This document shows, one piece after another, positions 11,496 to 24,549 of a stretch of 64,000 nucleotides of DNA. The first letter of the stretch is position 1. Each line of letters starts with the position of its first letter. The DNA lies in NCBI GenBank assembly GCA_039881145.1, contig JAYKKI010000038.1:4258501-4322500 (forward strand), in the 5' to 3' direction. Below the pieces are notes generated by a model. It did no database searches. It was not told the DNA's origin and saw only the letters and a list, made by a program, of their open reading frames with translations. The translations under genes were made by a program, and so were the position numbers. This DNA comes from Druceiella hillmani (Eukaryota; Arthropoda; Insecta; Lepidoptera; Hepialidae).

Positions 11496-11529
11496 TTTCC
11501 CAGCTCATATAAATCTATGAGCTGGGAAA
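11496..11529. repeat. Perfect 14-bp hairpin, 6-nt loop
   Basis: Arms at 11496-11509 and 11516-11529 (TTTCCCAGCTCATA and its complement). Confidence 0.9.
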
Positions 11530-12099
11530 GTGGCGGACATAATTTGCAGGTCACCTGGCGGTTCGATTGCAGTTACCGTTTCATTTGCATTTATTGTTGA
11601 CAACTATTGTTTGCAATTATTGTATGCAACTTTCTTACTTCTTTTCAGTTAATTTGTCTGTTTTAACATTTCTGACACCGTGTAATGTTGGGTTCTTTGA
11701 TTAATAGTATTAATTAGTACCAAAGAGTAAGCGTGCATGTCTTTATTGCTTTATGACTTGACATTACAACTGTATGTATATTAGTACAATGTTGTGCCAT
11801 CAGGTGGCACACTAGGTCTGTACGTCACAGTATCATATATTCTAAGATATTCTCAAAAATATAAAACAAATATACGGAAAATAGTACATCCTAATTCCAA
11901 GACTACTGAATCCAAAATTATGAAAAATAGGGGTGTTTAGAAGCCCATGCAAAAGCAGTAGAAAAACTATAGCAATGATTCTCATAATTTTTTAAATATA
12001 CACTATGTTTACACACGTATGAACGTATAGTAGGCAATAAATATATGTTTATCTATATTCTCAACCAGTTTCCTCAGAAACCATATGATATAGAAATTG

Positions 12100-13090
12100 T
12101 CACCCAGAAAAATATCATCCTAATATTTTAATGTCATTCGGCCAAGCAATTTTAAGCAACCATCTTTGTGCAAATATCACATTGATCTATTACCGCTTTA
12201 TGACGTGAAAGAAGAACAAAGGAACACGCTTTCATATTTAAAATATTACTTAGGATTATCATATTGGTTAGGATGAGATTTGCCGGGATGAAAAGTAGTA
12301 AGTGTCGCGTCGACTACTCATATGCATAAAAATCACATCGATTCGTTGTCTCATTGTGATGTGAAAGAAGGACAAATACACTTTCGCTTTTATAATATTC
12401 TTTGGAATAGTAATATTAGTTAAGATGAGATTCACCTGTTTGAAAGTAGGATATGTTATTCCCCGGTCCGCCAACCATCTCTCTGCAAAAAATCACTCCA
12501 GTGCGTTGCTCTGTTGTGACGTGAAGGAAGAGCAAAGAACACACTTTCAGATTTTTACTAGGAATTTCAATATTAGCTAGGGGGAAATTTTCTGGATTGA
12601 AAAGCAATCTATGTCATTTCCTGGTCCGCCGAATATCGCCGTGCAAAAAAACACTTCGATCCTTTGCTGTAGGCCGACGTGAAAAAAGGACAAACAAAAA
12701 AACTTCCTCATTTGTAATATAAGTTAGAATTATAATAGCTAAGATGAAATTTCCCGGGTGGAAATGTAGTTTGTGTCATTTCACGGCCCACCAACGTGAA
12801 ACAAGGACAAACAAACACACTTTCCGTTTATAACATTAGTTGGGATTATAATATTAGTTATGACTAGATTTAACAAGTTAGAACGTTGCATATGTCATTT
12901 CTCTACCCGCCAACCATCTCTGTACAAAAAATCACTCGGACCCTTGTGACGTGAAAGAAGAACAAATAAACACACTTTTGCATTTATAATAATATTTATG
13001 AATATATACAAGTCTTATATCATTTCCCGAGACGCCAGCTATCTTTGTGCAAGGAATAACAAAGGACAAACAAACATAGTTTAATATTAT
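12100..13090. repeat. Degenerate tandem array, unit about 157 bp
   Basis: A word close to GACGTGAAAGAAGGACAAA recurs at about 12201, 12358, 12519, 12675, 12795, 12948 and, weakly, 13055. Each is followed by CACACTTTC, a TTATAATATT stretch and an AGATGAGATTT segment. Spacing is near 157 bp except for one shortened unit. It is a diverged minisatellite or satellite remnant with at least six units. Short frames inside it are not genes. Confidence 0.85.
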
Positions 13091-16000
13091 GATATTAGTT
13101 ACTATAATAAAACTATAGAATTGTACACACTGAGGATTTTTACGAAAATCAATATTAGAGAAGATATTTTCTTTGTATTTGAATTGTTGTTCACGTAATA
13201 ATATGACATTTAGCGGTTAAATTTTTAAGCCGTGTTTTTAATTTATAGCCAGAAACCAATTAGAATAACTAAAGTGTGTGTTAAAAGGCAAAAAGATAGT
13301 AGACACTAATTTGTAGTCACGATTTATTGCTTCCTAGATAAAGTCTATTGTAGAAAATAAAATCATTCTACACAGCCAATCTAGGTAGCTGGCCTGGTCA
13401 ATGGGTGAAATTGTAATTAATTAAAAGTAAATAAAATTGGTTACCAAATAAATGTCGAATACATGTTTTCAGTTTAATTATAATATAGATAATCAAGTAA
13501 TACAAATAGACCAGAAATTTGTTGCATACCACGCCGTCACTACTCGTGTATTAGTGATTTTACGACTAATAAATATCCATTTTCGATTGGCGGGATTTTG
13601 TAAGTATGTCTTAATTAAAATAAGGATAAAATTCATTAAGTTTACATAATTGTAAACACTTAGATATTCAGAGTATGATATGCAATCTCTCCTATTATTC
13701 CATAATCACCGCCCTTGCAGTATAGCATTGCTAATTTCACACTATATTCACTCTCTGTTCTTTGATATTTACTATAACACAAGCCTTCCCTAAATCCAAA
13801 TATTAGGTCTCACAAGCTGATTCGTACACAAACATTGTGCTCCTTGGCTCCTTGCATTTGTTTGCAAATTATAAGATTTTTCAAGAATTTTTTTTAACTA
13901 AACTCTGTCATCCAGTAAAATGAAATGATTTACCGAAATGGCTCCCAGTTAACAACATGATAACTGTTGATTATATATATGTAGGTAAACGTTTCTTTGA
14001 ACCTTCAACATTCTCTTTATATTTATGTTCGATCCGAAATCAAATAGATCACTAACTTCAAACCAATGTGCAATCAAAATAAAAAAAAACGCTTATCCGA
14101 TATTAGAATATTCTATTGACTATTATTTTTAACTGTTTAATATTCATTTCAATTAAATGGGATAAGTGTAAACTTGACGCTTTCTTAATAAAACATTGAA
14201 AGTTTGAGAACCTTGCTCAAATCTTTCAACTTCTCAAAGTTTTTTTACGAATGGAGTTTAACATACAACAATATCTATTCCCCATACACATATTCATAAT
14301 TTTCGTTTATATTGAAACCTTATTTGCAAATATAACACGGTGTTCATTTATTATCTGCTATTTGGTCATCACAGCTACACTTTTTTTATAAATCTCCACA
14401 AGCGATGTTCACTTCACTTCAAGCTGTATACTTTATGCGGTCCACACTTGTTTCAGTTCACATTCAAGGACTGGAATAGAATTCCACCATTTATAAAATA
14501 TCTTAAAATTTCTCGTCTCTTCCAAATTATAAATAAAATAATCTTTTTTGGTGTGTCAAAAAGGTAGTAAGTATATTTAAACATTTAAAAATAACTTTAA
14601 TCTTTTACTTACTCCTATCATTAAGTGGAATAAAATTATATCCAAGTTGTTTCTTCGAAGCAACTATTTTATGTACATCCTGTTTCTTTAATTATAAAGT
14701 ACAGGTTGCACAATTAATTTGCCAAAATCTTTGCTGATATACCTACGTTTATGAGAACATAAAATAATAAATATCTTATTGAAAGTTACATCTAATGATT
14801 AACGACTTTTATAGTTAATTCGCATAAGTACCAATAATTATTACATAAATGAAAATCCTCATAACATTTTATTTGATTTTTTCACACATAATCTTATAAG
14901 AGTTTTATTCTTGATGTAAATTGTCTTATATGGTTAATAAAATTAATTAATCTCGTTTCAATTCGGCGACAAATTTTTAACCAGTATCCTTCTTCATCGG
15001 AAGAAATTTTACATAAATATTTCGTCCCCTCTTTAAACATCTACGTTTTACCCGTTTAACTTGTAAGCGAAAACTTGTAATATTTAAGAAAACCTGGTAC
15101 AGGAACTGATGTAGTAGTAGTGGATAATATAGTGTAGTGTGTGGTGCAGGATTTGCGCGCGCTGTTTGATAACGAGCAAACGTAACGCACGCGATGGTAA
15201 TGCGACCGAACATGACTTCGTACATGTGGATTATTGAGGACGTGGAACTAATAACAATATTGAGGACTATTTTCGTACGCGTGAGGGTCGACTGACGGTG
15301 GAAGCAATGAGCTGCAATCTCTATAGGTATGTTGTACAAGGAAAACATGATTTAACTGTTGTTTTCGGAAACGCCTCGTGAGCGTATTGAACCTTTGTCA
15401 CTGATGTGGATTCCGACAAGGGAATTAATGTCTCTTGAAATCTTATTCACAGTTCGATCGTTTAGATCAAAAACTTAACAAAAAACTAGTAAGTTTGTTC
15501 ATATAGAAGAATATGCAAGAAGTTAAATTACGTAAAAAAAACGTGAATAAAACTTCAAGAATTATTTGAGATAATCAAGAAATGCTTAAAAATATTCTAA
15601 AAGGGAAATATTGTACTTAATGAATCGTTTTAGACAACAAATTAAAATCAATTCTTATTTACTATGTTTCATATAATTGGAAAAAAATCATTCAAAATAA
15701 GCAACGGGAATGACAAGAGAGACGCCGACACTACTAGTAGCAGTACACAACGAATGAATAAAGACGCATCGATGTCGCGTCGGTCATAGTCGGGCCATGT
15801 ATTGGAAGTTTTGATTCTCAACTTGTAAATATTATAATTTTTTTTATAAATGCGTCTAAATTTTTTTGATAAATAAATACATAACTTCAACGCTTAAGAG
15901 AAAATGTTGACTCAAATGATAGTGTCCCCTACAAAAAACTTAATAGGTTTCCTGTAATGTAATTTCTTTATTTGGTATACAACGTCTTTAATTTTACAAA

Positions 16001-16417
16001 ATCACAAGAATACTTTGATTCAAACAATGAGATAAAAAAGAAAATGTAAGTTTGTTAAAAACTAAAAGGTTCCCTACGGCATGCTGGCAGCTCATCCCTT
16101 CGATAAAAACAAGTAATTTAATAATGAGATCATTAAGCTCCGACGCATGTATTGTACCTCGGTAAATTTGAAATGACTTGTAACAGAACATTATATAATT
16201 TCCGTTTACATAGCAATCTGTCAGTTGCCAATTCATCGTTATGGCAGATATACGAGTAAATGTTAGTTTTCTTGTTAGTTTTCTTTTATTAAATTCAGCC
16301 ACGAATTCCGTAAATTGTATTTATTATTGTTATTTATAATTGTATGTATTTATTTATTTAGGCATGATATTTTAATTTCGAAAACATATTTGAAATAACA
16401 AACTATTTTTAATATAC
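13091..16417. other. AT-rich sequence, no assignable gene
   Basis: A 123-codon minus-strand frame (14977-15348) lies in a patch that is richer in G+C (15100-15340). It matches no family I recognise and may be chance or an untranslated exon. No splice sites or domain support were found. Confidence 0.3.
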
Positions 16418-16460
16418 ATAAGTTAATCAATTGTATTTTCAATACAATTGATTAACTTAT
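16418..16460. repeat. Perfect 20-bp hairpin, 3-nt loop
   Basis: Arms at 16418-16437 and 16441-16460 are exact reverse complements around TTC. Confidence 0.95.
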
Positions 16461-17640
16461 ATACTACATTCCTGGTAAATTAGAGCCAGTTCATAACAGG
16501 GGCAGTATGAGCGATGCCGGTGGCGTAAACTTCTATGGAGCGAAGAAATAATTGTATTAAATCTTAGTTTCAATGTAATTATATATTACCCTTGAACTTA
16601 GCATCATTTAACGGGTTTCCTCTTATTTACAAAAGTATTTCAACTAAGCATATTAATACTACTTTAAACAGATGATTTCTTGAAACAATAGCTTATAACT
16701 CAAACTTTTAGTAATATTGGATGGAAACGAATAGTTTATTTTTTATTTTGAACGAATAACAATGCTCCTTTACATACATAAATATAATCGCATAAATCTT
16801 GGATTACTACACGTTATAAGTGTATAGTAAACATTTGAAGAAATAACTGTCATGTCTAATAACTAATTAATACAGATAAAATACACATTTTTATCAACTT
16901 TTTTTTAATCAAAATTGTCAAATCAATCAAACTTGACAAAATTCTCAATTGGCAATGTGTTACATAACCTTTGTAATATATTGACACAAAATTAATAAGA
17001 CAGTTAAGTGAATTTCTGACTTTTGACGTATAATCGTATTAATGTACTAGACATACATGTACCTAGATGATCATCGTTCAGCATTCATCTACTTTAAGCA
17101 GGAGTTACTTTCTACAAAAATATTTCATTACCTGAAATAAGAATTCCTGGTAAAAACAGGGATTGGGTTCTATGGATGAATGTATATTATTTTTGAAAAT
17201 AAAACGAAGCAAAATTTTCATAACTTTACATAATATAAAAAAGGGAACAATTGTTGTTTTTGTGTACAAAAAAAAACAAAATTACAAATAAATCAAATTA
17301 ATTTGTTTGAATTGTTGTAATTAATAGATGAAAGTGTTATACTGTGTAGCCGTAAGCAATAAAAAAATAATATTACTAATAAGCCAGTATCAGAAAAACC
17401 TGCTGACTAGTAAAATAATTTTGACTGTTTCTTAGCTTTGTTTTTAATTTTTCTACGAATACTTACTTCAATTAAATTATTTCTGGATTTCTTAACTAAA
17501 ATTTACAGTGTCCAGGGGAGACTTTTTGTAATATAAATTCAAACACTCGTTATAAATTGAAAAGTAATTAATTTCGACACTTTATAGTTCAAGAGTATAT
17601 ATATTTAACTTAAAGTAAATTAATAGTAAAATGACATCGT
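16461..17640. other. AT-rich sequence upstream of a TIL exon
   Basis: No gene was seen. It is probably intron or upstream sequence of the TIL exon at 17665. Confidence 0.35.
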
Positions 17641-17664
17641 CTTCTTCATTATTATTTTCCATAG

Positions 17665-17864
17665 GCCAACAATGTTACGGACGTAATGAAGTTTACAGCA
17701 GTTGCATGCCAAATTGTGGGCCACCCGTAACTTGCCAACATTTTCACGTGCCATCCACCTGCCCCGATGTCTTTCTCCAGGTCTGCCGGTCAGGTTGCAT
17801 CTGTCGGAAAGGACATTTCAGGAACAGTCACGGCCAATGTGTTCACCGGGCTTACTGCAATTAA
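17665..17864 (+). CDS. Terminal exon of a second TIL-domain protease inhibitor gene
   Basis: A TTATTATTTTCCATAG acceptor precedes a phase-1 exon encoding a complete TIL domain, from QQCYGRNEVYSSC through SGCICRKG to HRAYCN, ending at TAA. All ten cysteines are present and the domain stops one residue after the last cysteine, as in single-domain inhibitors of this class. An in-frame ATG at 17631 allows a reading without splicing, but its leader is serine-rich and lacks a convincing signal peptide. The acceptor and the phase shared with the other TIL exons argue for an upstream signal-peptide exon. An AATAAA lies about 100 bp downstream (near 17970). No inactivating lesion was seen. Confidence 0.8.
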
Positions 17865-19024
17865 AAGAATCGACAGAAGGATTAATTATCTTATTATGAA
17901 GATATTTCAGTAGTTTTCACTTCAAAAACAGTGTAATCTCAGTTGGATAAAGTTTCTGTTATAGTATAGAATAAAGAATATTTTCTTGAAATTTAATAGT
18001 TTTGTAAATTATTATTTTCTTTCGATCCTATATAATGTTTTTTTTTATTATGTAAATTATTTAAAAGTGTAAACCGAGCAAACAATATCTTAGCAAAATT
18101 GTTGTAAACAATTATTTGTCTCATAATATGCGTGTGCCACTTATTTGACAAAACTGAGAGAAATACGAATGATTCCCTAATTTTTTTTTATCCATAGATT
18201 TAGAACTAGTTTATTCTTCATTTCATCTTGATAATGTTTTTATAGTCTTCGAGTAAATTTCAAGCCAAGGGCACGCTACTTTCAGCGACCTTAGAAGTAC
18301 TTTAAGAAAATTTTGATATCCTCTTTCCACATTATAATTTTTGGTAGCAATAAATTAACATACGTTAATGTAGGTTAATTTATTGCTACCAATATTTTTG
18401 CTACCAAAATTTCATTTGATGTGCAATATAATAAAAAAATTAACAACAGGTGTAGTCACACGATGAACTATCTAAAATCGCCAAAGTGCCTAATTACAAG
18501 TAGGTATATAGCTAAAGTAATTGCATTTACATCTAGGGAAGAAGTAAACGTAAACATCCCAAAAAATAGCTCTAGAGCAATCCACGGTTTTCAGCTCGAT
18601 AATATTTTTGCTCCACAATTGCATCTCCGAAGCGATGAAAGCTATTTGATTGCTTCGATGAAATATTAGCAACTGTTATGTTAATTCTAATTATTATGTA
18701 CACGCCTGCGTTTGTTCATTTTGACGTAGCATTAAGCCTTTCTTGCTACTAGTGGTTGCCCAGTGGTCGAAATTCGACCATAATAAATTTAAATTATAAG
18801 TTATTTAATATAAATTATTAAAATATAATGCTCAAACATTATTAAGGTTCTATTGTCAAAGACTATATACTACTATAACTACAGATTTCGTCAACGCTGT
18901 TATTTTCCTATTTAAAAAAAATAAATTATATGGAATTTAAAAAGGAGAAAAATAAAGAATACCTATTTTAAAAATAATTTATTGAAACAGAACATGCTGT
19001 AAGATGATGCGAAATAAAAAAATT
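17865..19024. other. 3' flank of the TIL exon and AT-rich spacer
   Basis: It contains an AATAAA near 17970 and the hairpin at 18341-18392. The 82-codon frame at 18421-18669 has no family resemblance. Confidence 0.35.
18341..18412. repeat. 19-bp hairpin followed by a third, inverted copy of its arm
   Basis: Arms 18341-18359 and 18374-18392 are perfect complements. A further TTGCTACCAAAATT at 18399-18412 complements the left arm and its flank, so one arm has two possible partners. Confidence 0.9.
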
Positions 19025-19069
19025 ATGCGGTAAAAAATGTTCTCCATTGAATAGCATTTTTTATCGCAT
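19025..19069. repeat. 15-bp hairpin at the 3' side of the Helitron
   Basis: Arms 19025-19039 and 19055-19069 pair at 14 of 15 positions, about 25 bp beyond the end of the helicase frame. Rolling-circle transposons carry a hairpin near the 3' end, so this is a candidate. No CTRR end was seen just beyond it, so it may instead be one more of the scattered hairpins. Confidence 0.6.
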
Positions 19070-19092
19070 ATTGCGATAATATAATTAACGAT

Positions 19093-21253
19093 TTAAAACT
19101 TCTCTGAAAACAATGTTTTTTGTAAAAAAAAACTTTCATCGTTTGCTAAACGTCCTTGACCGTTATATTCGGAAATATAAAACCTTAAACCATCGAATGA
19201 ACGGACTCCACTTGCTGCGACATACAATTGCCCATGTGTGAAAACTGGCCGATTCAATAAAATTCCAACCTTTTGGAATGTTTGTCCTTGAGACTTATTT
19301 ATTGTCATCGCAAATGCAGGTATTATAGGAAATTGTGTTCTTTGAAAGTTAAACGGTAAAATAGTTCCAGAGTACGTTAAATTTATACATGGAATCAAAA
19401 TTCTCTTACTACGTGCGGTCCCAGTTAAAACTTCGCAATCTATTGAATTTCGATGCATAAATTTGGTGCGCATTCTTGTTCCATTTACTAATGCGTCCTT
19501 TGTATTTAAGTTTCTGATCAATAAAACTATGCAATTAACTTTCAATACTAACTTATGCGGTGGTAAACCCCTAATAGACTAAGAATTTAAAAACTTTACC
19601 GGATAGTTATTGATGTCATTATCACAAATTATTTTATCATAGCTATGATATGTTCGCTGGTCACCAGGAATATGATTAAGTATATCAGTATTAATCAAAG
19701 TACAATCGTCATTTGTAGGTGCTAAAATAACAGAGTTCAATATATTTTCTGAGAATAGGTTATTGGAAATATTTCCATACACCTCATCAATAATATTGTT
19801 TTTATCTCCTATTAATTGTTGAGGTATTTCAATAACATTTTTACCAAACTGAGGGAATTGTGGGGCCTCATCATTACCAATTTTTTCAAGAATTTTACAA
19901 ATTCTATTTCATTTGGTAAAGCTCTCATATTTTGAGTAAATGTAACTTTATGAAAATTAGGAAATTCATGCCAACTTGTAACACAATTTTCAATTAAAGT
20001 TCCACGTGATCCATGTGCGATTACTGGTAAGATTTGCCAAAAATCACCGCACAGAAGTATAGTTTTTCCTCAAAATACTCTATGTTTATCGTTTTCATCA
20101 CATAGATCACGCAATAATCTATCTATGATTTTCAACACTTGCAAAGGACACATAGAAACTTCATCAATAATTATCAATGATGATGAATTTATGAAACTAC
20201 CGTAGCTACTATTTGCAGTAATATTTGATACAGAATTTTCTAAATGGGTATAGGCAATTTAAACACATTGTGTAAAGTCCTACCTCCAAGTAATAAAGTT
20301 GAAGCTATGCCACTGAACGCAGTTGGAATACAACGAAGATTAAGCGAATTTAATTTGTGAATTAATGCTGTTTGAGTGAATGTTTTGCCACAACCAGCGT
20401 GAGCCGTTAAACAAAAAACATTGGATCCTGTATCATGATACAAAATGTCACGAATAACTTGATCAATGAGATTACGCTGTTCAATATTTACACTTTCATA
20501 ATACACACAAAACAGCATCTCTTGTTCTATTATATCAATAGTATTTTCTTCTTCTATTCTCTGCGAGTATGTGGGAACTGGTAAACCAAGAATTTGACAG
20601 GACAAATTACGAACATTCAAAATATCATAAATTCCTAATAGAGCTCTATTAAAGGATACTTCTTCGTTGTAAAGTCTTAGAAAATCTTCACTAAGATATA
20701 CTTTAAATTCATTCCGTAACGCTAATGCATTGGCTGGCACATTTATTGCACTAATGTAACCAAATAAATTCCGCATTTGTTTTTGTGAATGTAATTCTTT
20801 TGATTCATTTAAACATTCCCGCCATTCATTACCATTTGAAGCTATTCCGCGAGCATAGCACGCATCAACAAAAGAAGGGTATAAAAATTCATTGTATGTT
20901 CTAACATCCTCGAATGATTTTGGACCACAGACATGTAATAAAAGCAATCGTAAGTGAAAAAGTTCGATATCTTTTGGTGACATTACATATATCCTTGTAA
21001 TGATTTTATCACCTCCACGGCTTCTCTTCTTCCATTTATTTCGAGAATCTTCCCACACATAATGCATAGGAATTTCAGTATATTTATACTCTCGTGCTGA
21101 TGGATCTGATAGATTCAACTCAAAAAATGCTAATAATTTTGTTTGTCTTTCATTATCATTTACTTGACGTTCTTGCCCTTCTCGGAAGTATACATTCTGT
21201 CGACGCGGTAAATGAATATCAAGTCTGATTATAGTATGTGACTGAAAATGCAT
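19093..21253 (-). pseudogene. Helitron PIF1-like helicase region
   Basis: The frame 21253-20240 carries the linker after Rep and ends in the helicase Walker A motif (AHAGCGKTF, about 20380-20405) and TLHNVFKLPIP. A shift follows, after which Walker B (LIIIDEVSMCPLQ, about 20145-20185) is recognisable. Frame 19782-19579 holds the middle of the helicase. Frame 19545-19093 holds the C-terminal motifs, AMTINKSQGQTF and HGQLYVAASGVRS. The intact protein would unwind DNA during rolling-circle transposition; here it is split into at least four frames. Confidence 0.85.
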
Positions 21254-21379
21254 TGGTAATTCATAAATGCGCCATATGGCTTCTGTTGATCCGACATAAC
21301 GACCAATTAAAAAATTGGTAACTTCATTAATTTCTATATTTTGACCTTGTTCATTTCCACCAGACTCTAGTTCAACAGA

Positions 21380-23230
21380 TGCACTGTCATAGCCTTTATA
21401 TACATATTTATAAATGTATTTGACACTTTTGACTATAGTACATACTTCTACATTTATATGGCAATTAAATTTAGCAAATTAATATGGATTGTATGGTAGG
21501 ACTTACCGATTGTCAAGGCAACTACCACGAACTTCTGCATTAATACCATTATCACGTCTTCTGTATAATGGATACCCATTTAACGATTCACATGTAGTTT
21601 CATTAAATCATTTTGCATACTCTTTTATACATTTTCCATCTCTCACACATACAGAATTAGGATTAAGTACTCCACATGGACCATGCATCATATGTTTTAC
21701 AACATATTTATGTAATGTTGGATGTGTTTCAATCTCCGCAGATACAACTTTATCAATATCTATAGCATTAACAATTTTATCTTGCTCATTTAAAGTGAGT
21801 AAAATGGGAGCATGAGGCAATCCTCTTTTCTGAAATTCAATTGTATAAATTAGTGTTTCAACGTTATCAAAGATATTATTTTGTATAAGGCCCTCTATGA
21901 ATGCTTTCAACTTTGACTTGAATACACGCACAATAATATCAGGTCTAAAATTAGCAGCTTCATCTACACCAATGTTGTTAACTATTTCTGGCCAACTTGG
22001 ATTGCAAGTCATTGTAATAAATAAAGAAGGCTTCTCGAAATGTTTTATAAATGATACTGCATCTAAATAATTCTGATACATATTTCTTGGAGATCCATTG
22101 AACGAAGATGGTAAAATTATTCTACGGCCAAGATTACTGGCATTGATGTTCAATTCTATGTAGTCTGTTAAATTGTCGTAAACTTCAGATCTAAGAATTG
22201 TTTGATTTTGTCGAATGCAATGTAATCTTGAGCCCTCTATTCTCACATACATATCAACTATTCACTGCAGAAATATTTTTTTGTGAATGGTGCTACATGC
22301 TGAAATCTTCTCTAATCGCAAGTCGATAGGCTGCATACTGAAGTATGGCTAATTTTTTTCTGGGTGCTCTTGAATTAGATATAGTTGGTACGTTATGAGG
22401 AATATTGATATGCCACCCAGTATCACCATTTGGAAAAAGTAATGGATGTGCTCAAGGGTCTAATGGTGAATTTAAAATTGAGATATCTTTGATGATACCA
22501 TTAACTTTTGAAAATGAAATCATATTTCGTTCAAAGGTGGCTCACCATCAACTGTACTAAATATTACTGCTCCATCAGTTTGAACTGCATCATTGAAATG
22601 GCTTGATTTAAATCATGATTTACTTTAATGAGCATACAACTTTCTTTTTTTTTATTTTCAACTCTGTGACAATGATGTTTCATTGCAATGAATGACTGAA
22701 CCAAAAGATTACTGCGTTCCAATTCAAGAGATATTTTGCGCATTATATTGTTATGGCATGTTTGATTAAAATGTTGTTGTAATCTATAATTGATAATATA
22801 TAATTGATAGTGTCGACATCATAAAAATCAAATTGCGCACAACATGGTGAGCGACCATATGCCCCATTCATTGAACCTGATCTGTGATAAAAACATCATG
22901 TTTTTGAAATGATACAGTCCACTTGTAACTGCCTCGCAAATTTTAGCTTCTGAGCTAATCATAGAAAATGATGAATTATATTTGTGAATGTTTTGAAAAT
23001 AATTTTTTGCCCTACTTTTGATTGTCATATATTCATTTTGACTTAAGGGCGGTAATATTGCTTTACCCTTATGACAACATTAAGTGAATTCAGTCCTGTC
23101 ACTTAAAGTCACTTCAGATTCAAAACGTTTCGCATTGCAAAATCTGCATTGTAAATCCATTAATCCACAATCATAACTATGAAAAAGTCTTGGAATTACA
23201 TTTAGTGCACATTTATATGTATCTCTAAAA
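21380..23230 (-). pseudogene. Helitron N-terminal and Rep (HUH nuclease) region
   Basis: The N-terminal part reads CGLMDLQCRFCNAKRF and CCHKGKAILPPL (about 23180-23040), a signature of Helitron Rep proteins. The largest intact frame, 22252-21608, includes FITMTCNPSWPEI and EFQKRGLPHAPILL. The last is the HUH motif, but the second histidine expected in GLPHAHILL is a proline here, so nicking and joining should be impaired even apart from the frameshifts. Downstream, KYIYKYVYKGYD (about 21385-21420) is the tyrosine pair that attacks DNA. Stops and shifts separate these blocks. Confidence 0.8.
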
Positions 23231-23419
23231 ATTACTTCTTCATTTGTAAACTATTAATGTTATTTAAATTTGCGTTTGGTCTATTAATATGTGTATGCGA
23301 AACAAACTATGAATATGATATTATCATAATTATGATTATTTTTGACATTCAGTAAGACTATGGACAAATAATATTAATCTCAACTTGACCATAGACTTCA
23401 ACCATAAACAAAATATTTG

Positions 23420-24420
23420 TGTGTACATATGTGTGTGTGTTAAACGCATGTATTTCTAATAAAAATCTATATATCTCTTTCTATGTAAAAATATTACCTT
23501 TCAGCACTCTTCTCCATATAAACTTTAACTGTGCCAAATTTCATACACCCCCCCCCCCGGCGCGTAATTTTCGTAAAAAGGAGTATAAAGGTTTTGCTTC
23601 GCATACTAATATTTTGGTTATTATTAACCTTTAAATTATGGTTATTATTAACCTTTAGAAAATTGAATAATATTTTATTAAATCGTAATAACTCTAATTT
23701 CAGATAAAAGGTCAAATTTTTTACTACTATATATGGGAAAATAACAAAGTTAAAGCACAATAACTTAGAAACTATCTGGCAGATAAACTACAATGGAAAC
23801 CCAGCGGAAAAATAAAATTATGGACAAGTCATGTGTCAATATGTGTGTATATACATGTGTGTGTCAAAGGCATGGTAGTATGTGTAATGTTTTTTTTATT
23901 AATTTAATGTGTTTCTAATGCATTATTATATTAAAATTTTGGCTTTCCGTACTCCTCCATATAAACTTTAACTGTGTCAAATTTCATACTCCTCCGTCCG
24001 CGTAATTTTCGTAAAAGAGGTACAACGTTTTTGCTTCACGTATTAATATTATGATTATTATTAATAATGTTACATTAAATGATAACAACTGTAATTCTAG
24101 ATAAAAGATCAAATTTTTTACTATTATATATGAGGAAATAACAAAGTTGAAGCACAATAACTTGCGAACTGTCTGGCAGATAAACTACAATGGAAAGCCA
24201 GCGGAAAAATAAAACTATAGACTACTCATATGTCAATGTGTCAAATGCATGGTAGTGTGTGTAATGTTTTATTTATTGATTTAATGTACTTTATAAGCAT
24301 TATTATTACACTTTTCCTACATATAAACTATAAGTATGCCAAATTTCATACTCCTCCGTCCGCGCAATTTTCGTAAAAAGGGGTCCAAAATTTTTGCTTC
24401 ACGTATTAATATATAGATTA
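23420..24420. repeat. About 1-kb block of three diverged tandem units (350-455 bp)
   Basis: Shared words such as CAAATTTCATACTCCTCCG, GATAAACTACAATGGAAA and TCAAATTTTTTACTA recur two or three times at 350-455-bp spacing. The CCAAATTTCAT phrase also occurs in the dispersed repeat near 35580. The first unit contains a C11 homopolymer at about 23546-23557. The array starts just beyond the 5' side of the Helitron. Confidence 0.8.
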
Positions 24421-24549
24421 GAGGGCAGTCACTTCCCGCAAGAAAGTGTTCGATTTTGAGGGTTTATATCTCCAAAACTAATAATCTTTGATCAATAAAA
24501 AGTTAATTATTCGATAAATGCGTAGACTAATTAATTAGATATAAGTATT

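Larger units (their letters stand above)
19085..23250 (-). mobile_element. Helitron (rolling-circle transposon), decayed autonomous copy
   Basis: On the minus strand the parts occur in Helitron order. An N-terminal CxxC/CCHKGK zinc region lies near 23200-23050. The Rep nuclease (HUH and two-tyrosine motifs) spans about 22252 to 21380. A PIF1-like helicase follows from about 20400 to 19093. Frames change at least four times and several stops intervene, so no full-length protein can be made. The 3' boundary is probably just below 19085, close to a hairpin. The 5' end is not defined. Confidence 0.85.

Noticed and set aside
12268..12607. Two minus-strand frames of 60-70 codons
   Set aside because: They arise from the 157-bp degenerate array; the shared words are DNA repeats.
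14340..14567. Plus-strand frame with FKDWNRIPPFI, similar to the C-terminal tail of some LINE reverse transcriptases
   Set aside because: The match is a single short motif with no neighbouring RT sequence.
14977..15348. 123-codon minus-strand frame
   Set aside because: No recognisable domain, no splice or start context, and it lies in a local G+C-rich patch where long frames arise by chance.
18421..18669. 82-codon plus-strand frame and its antisense
   Set aside because: No domain and no conserved pattern; it sits next to a hairpin.
23546..23557. Run of C as a G-quadruplex
   Set aside because: A single homopolymer is more likely slippage or assembly noise; no four-tract pattern.
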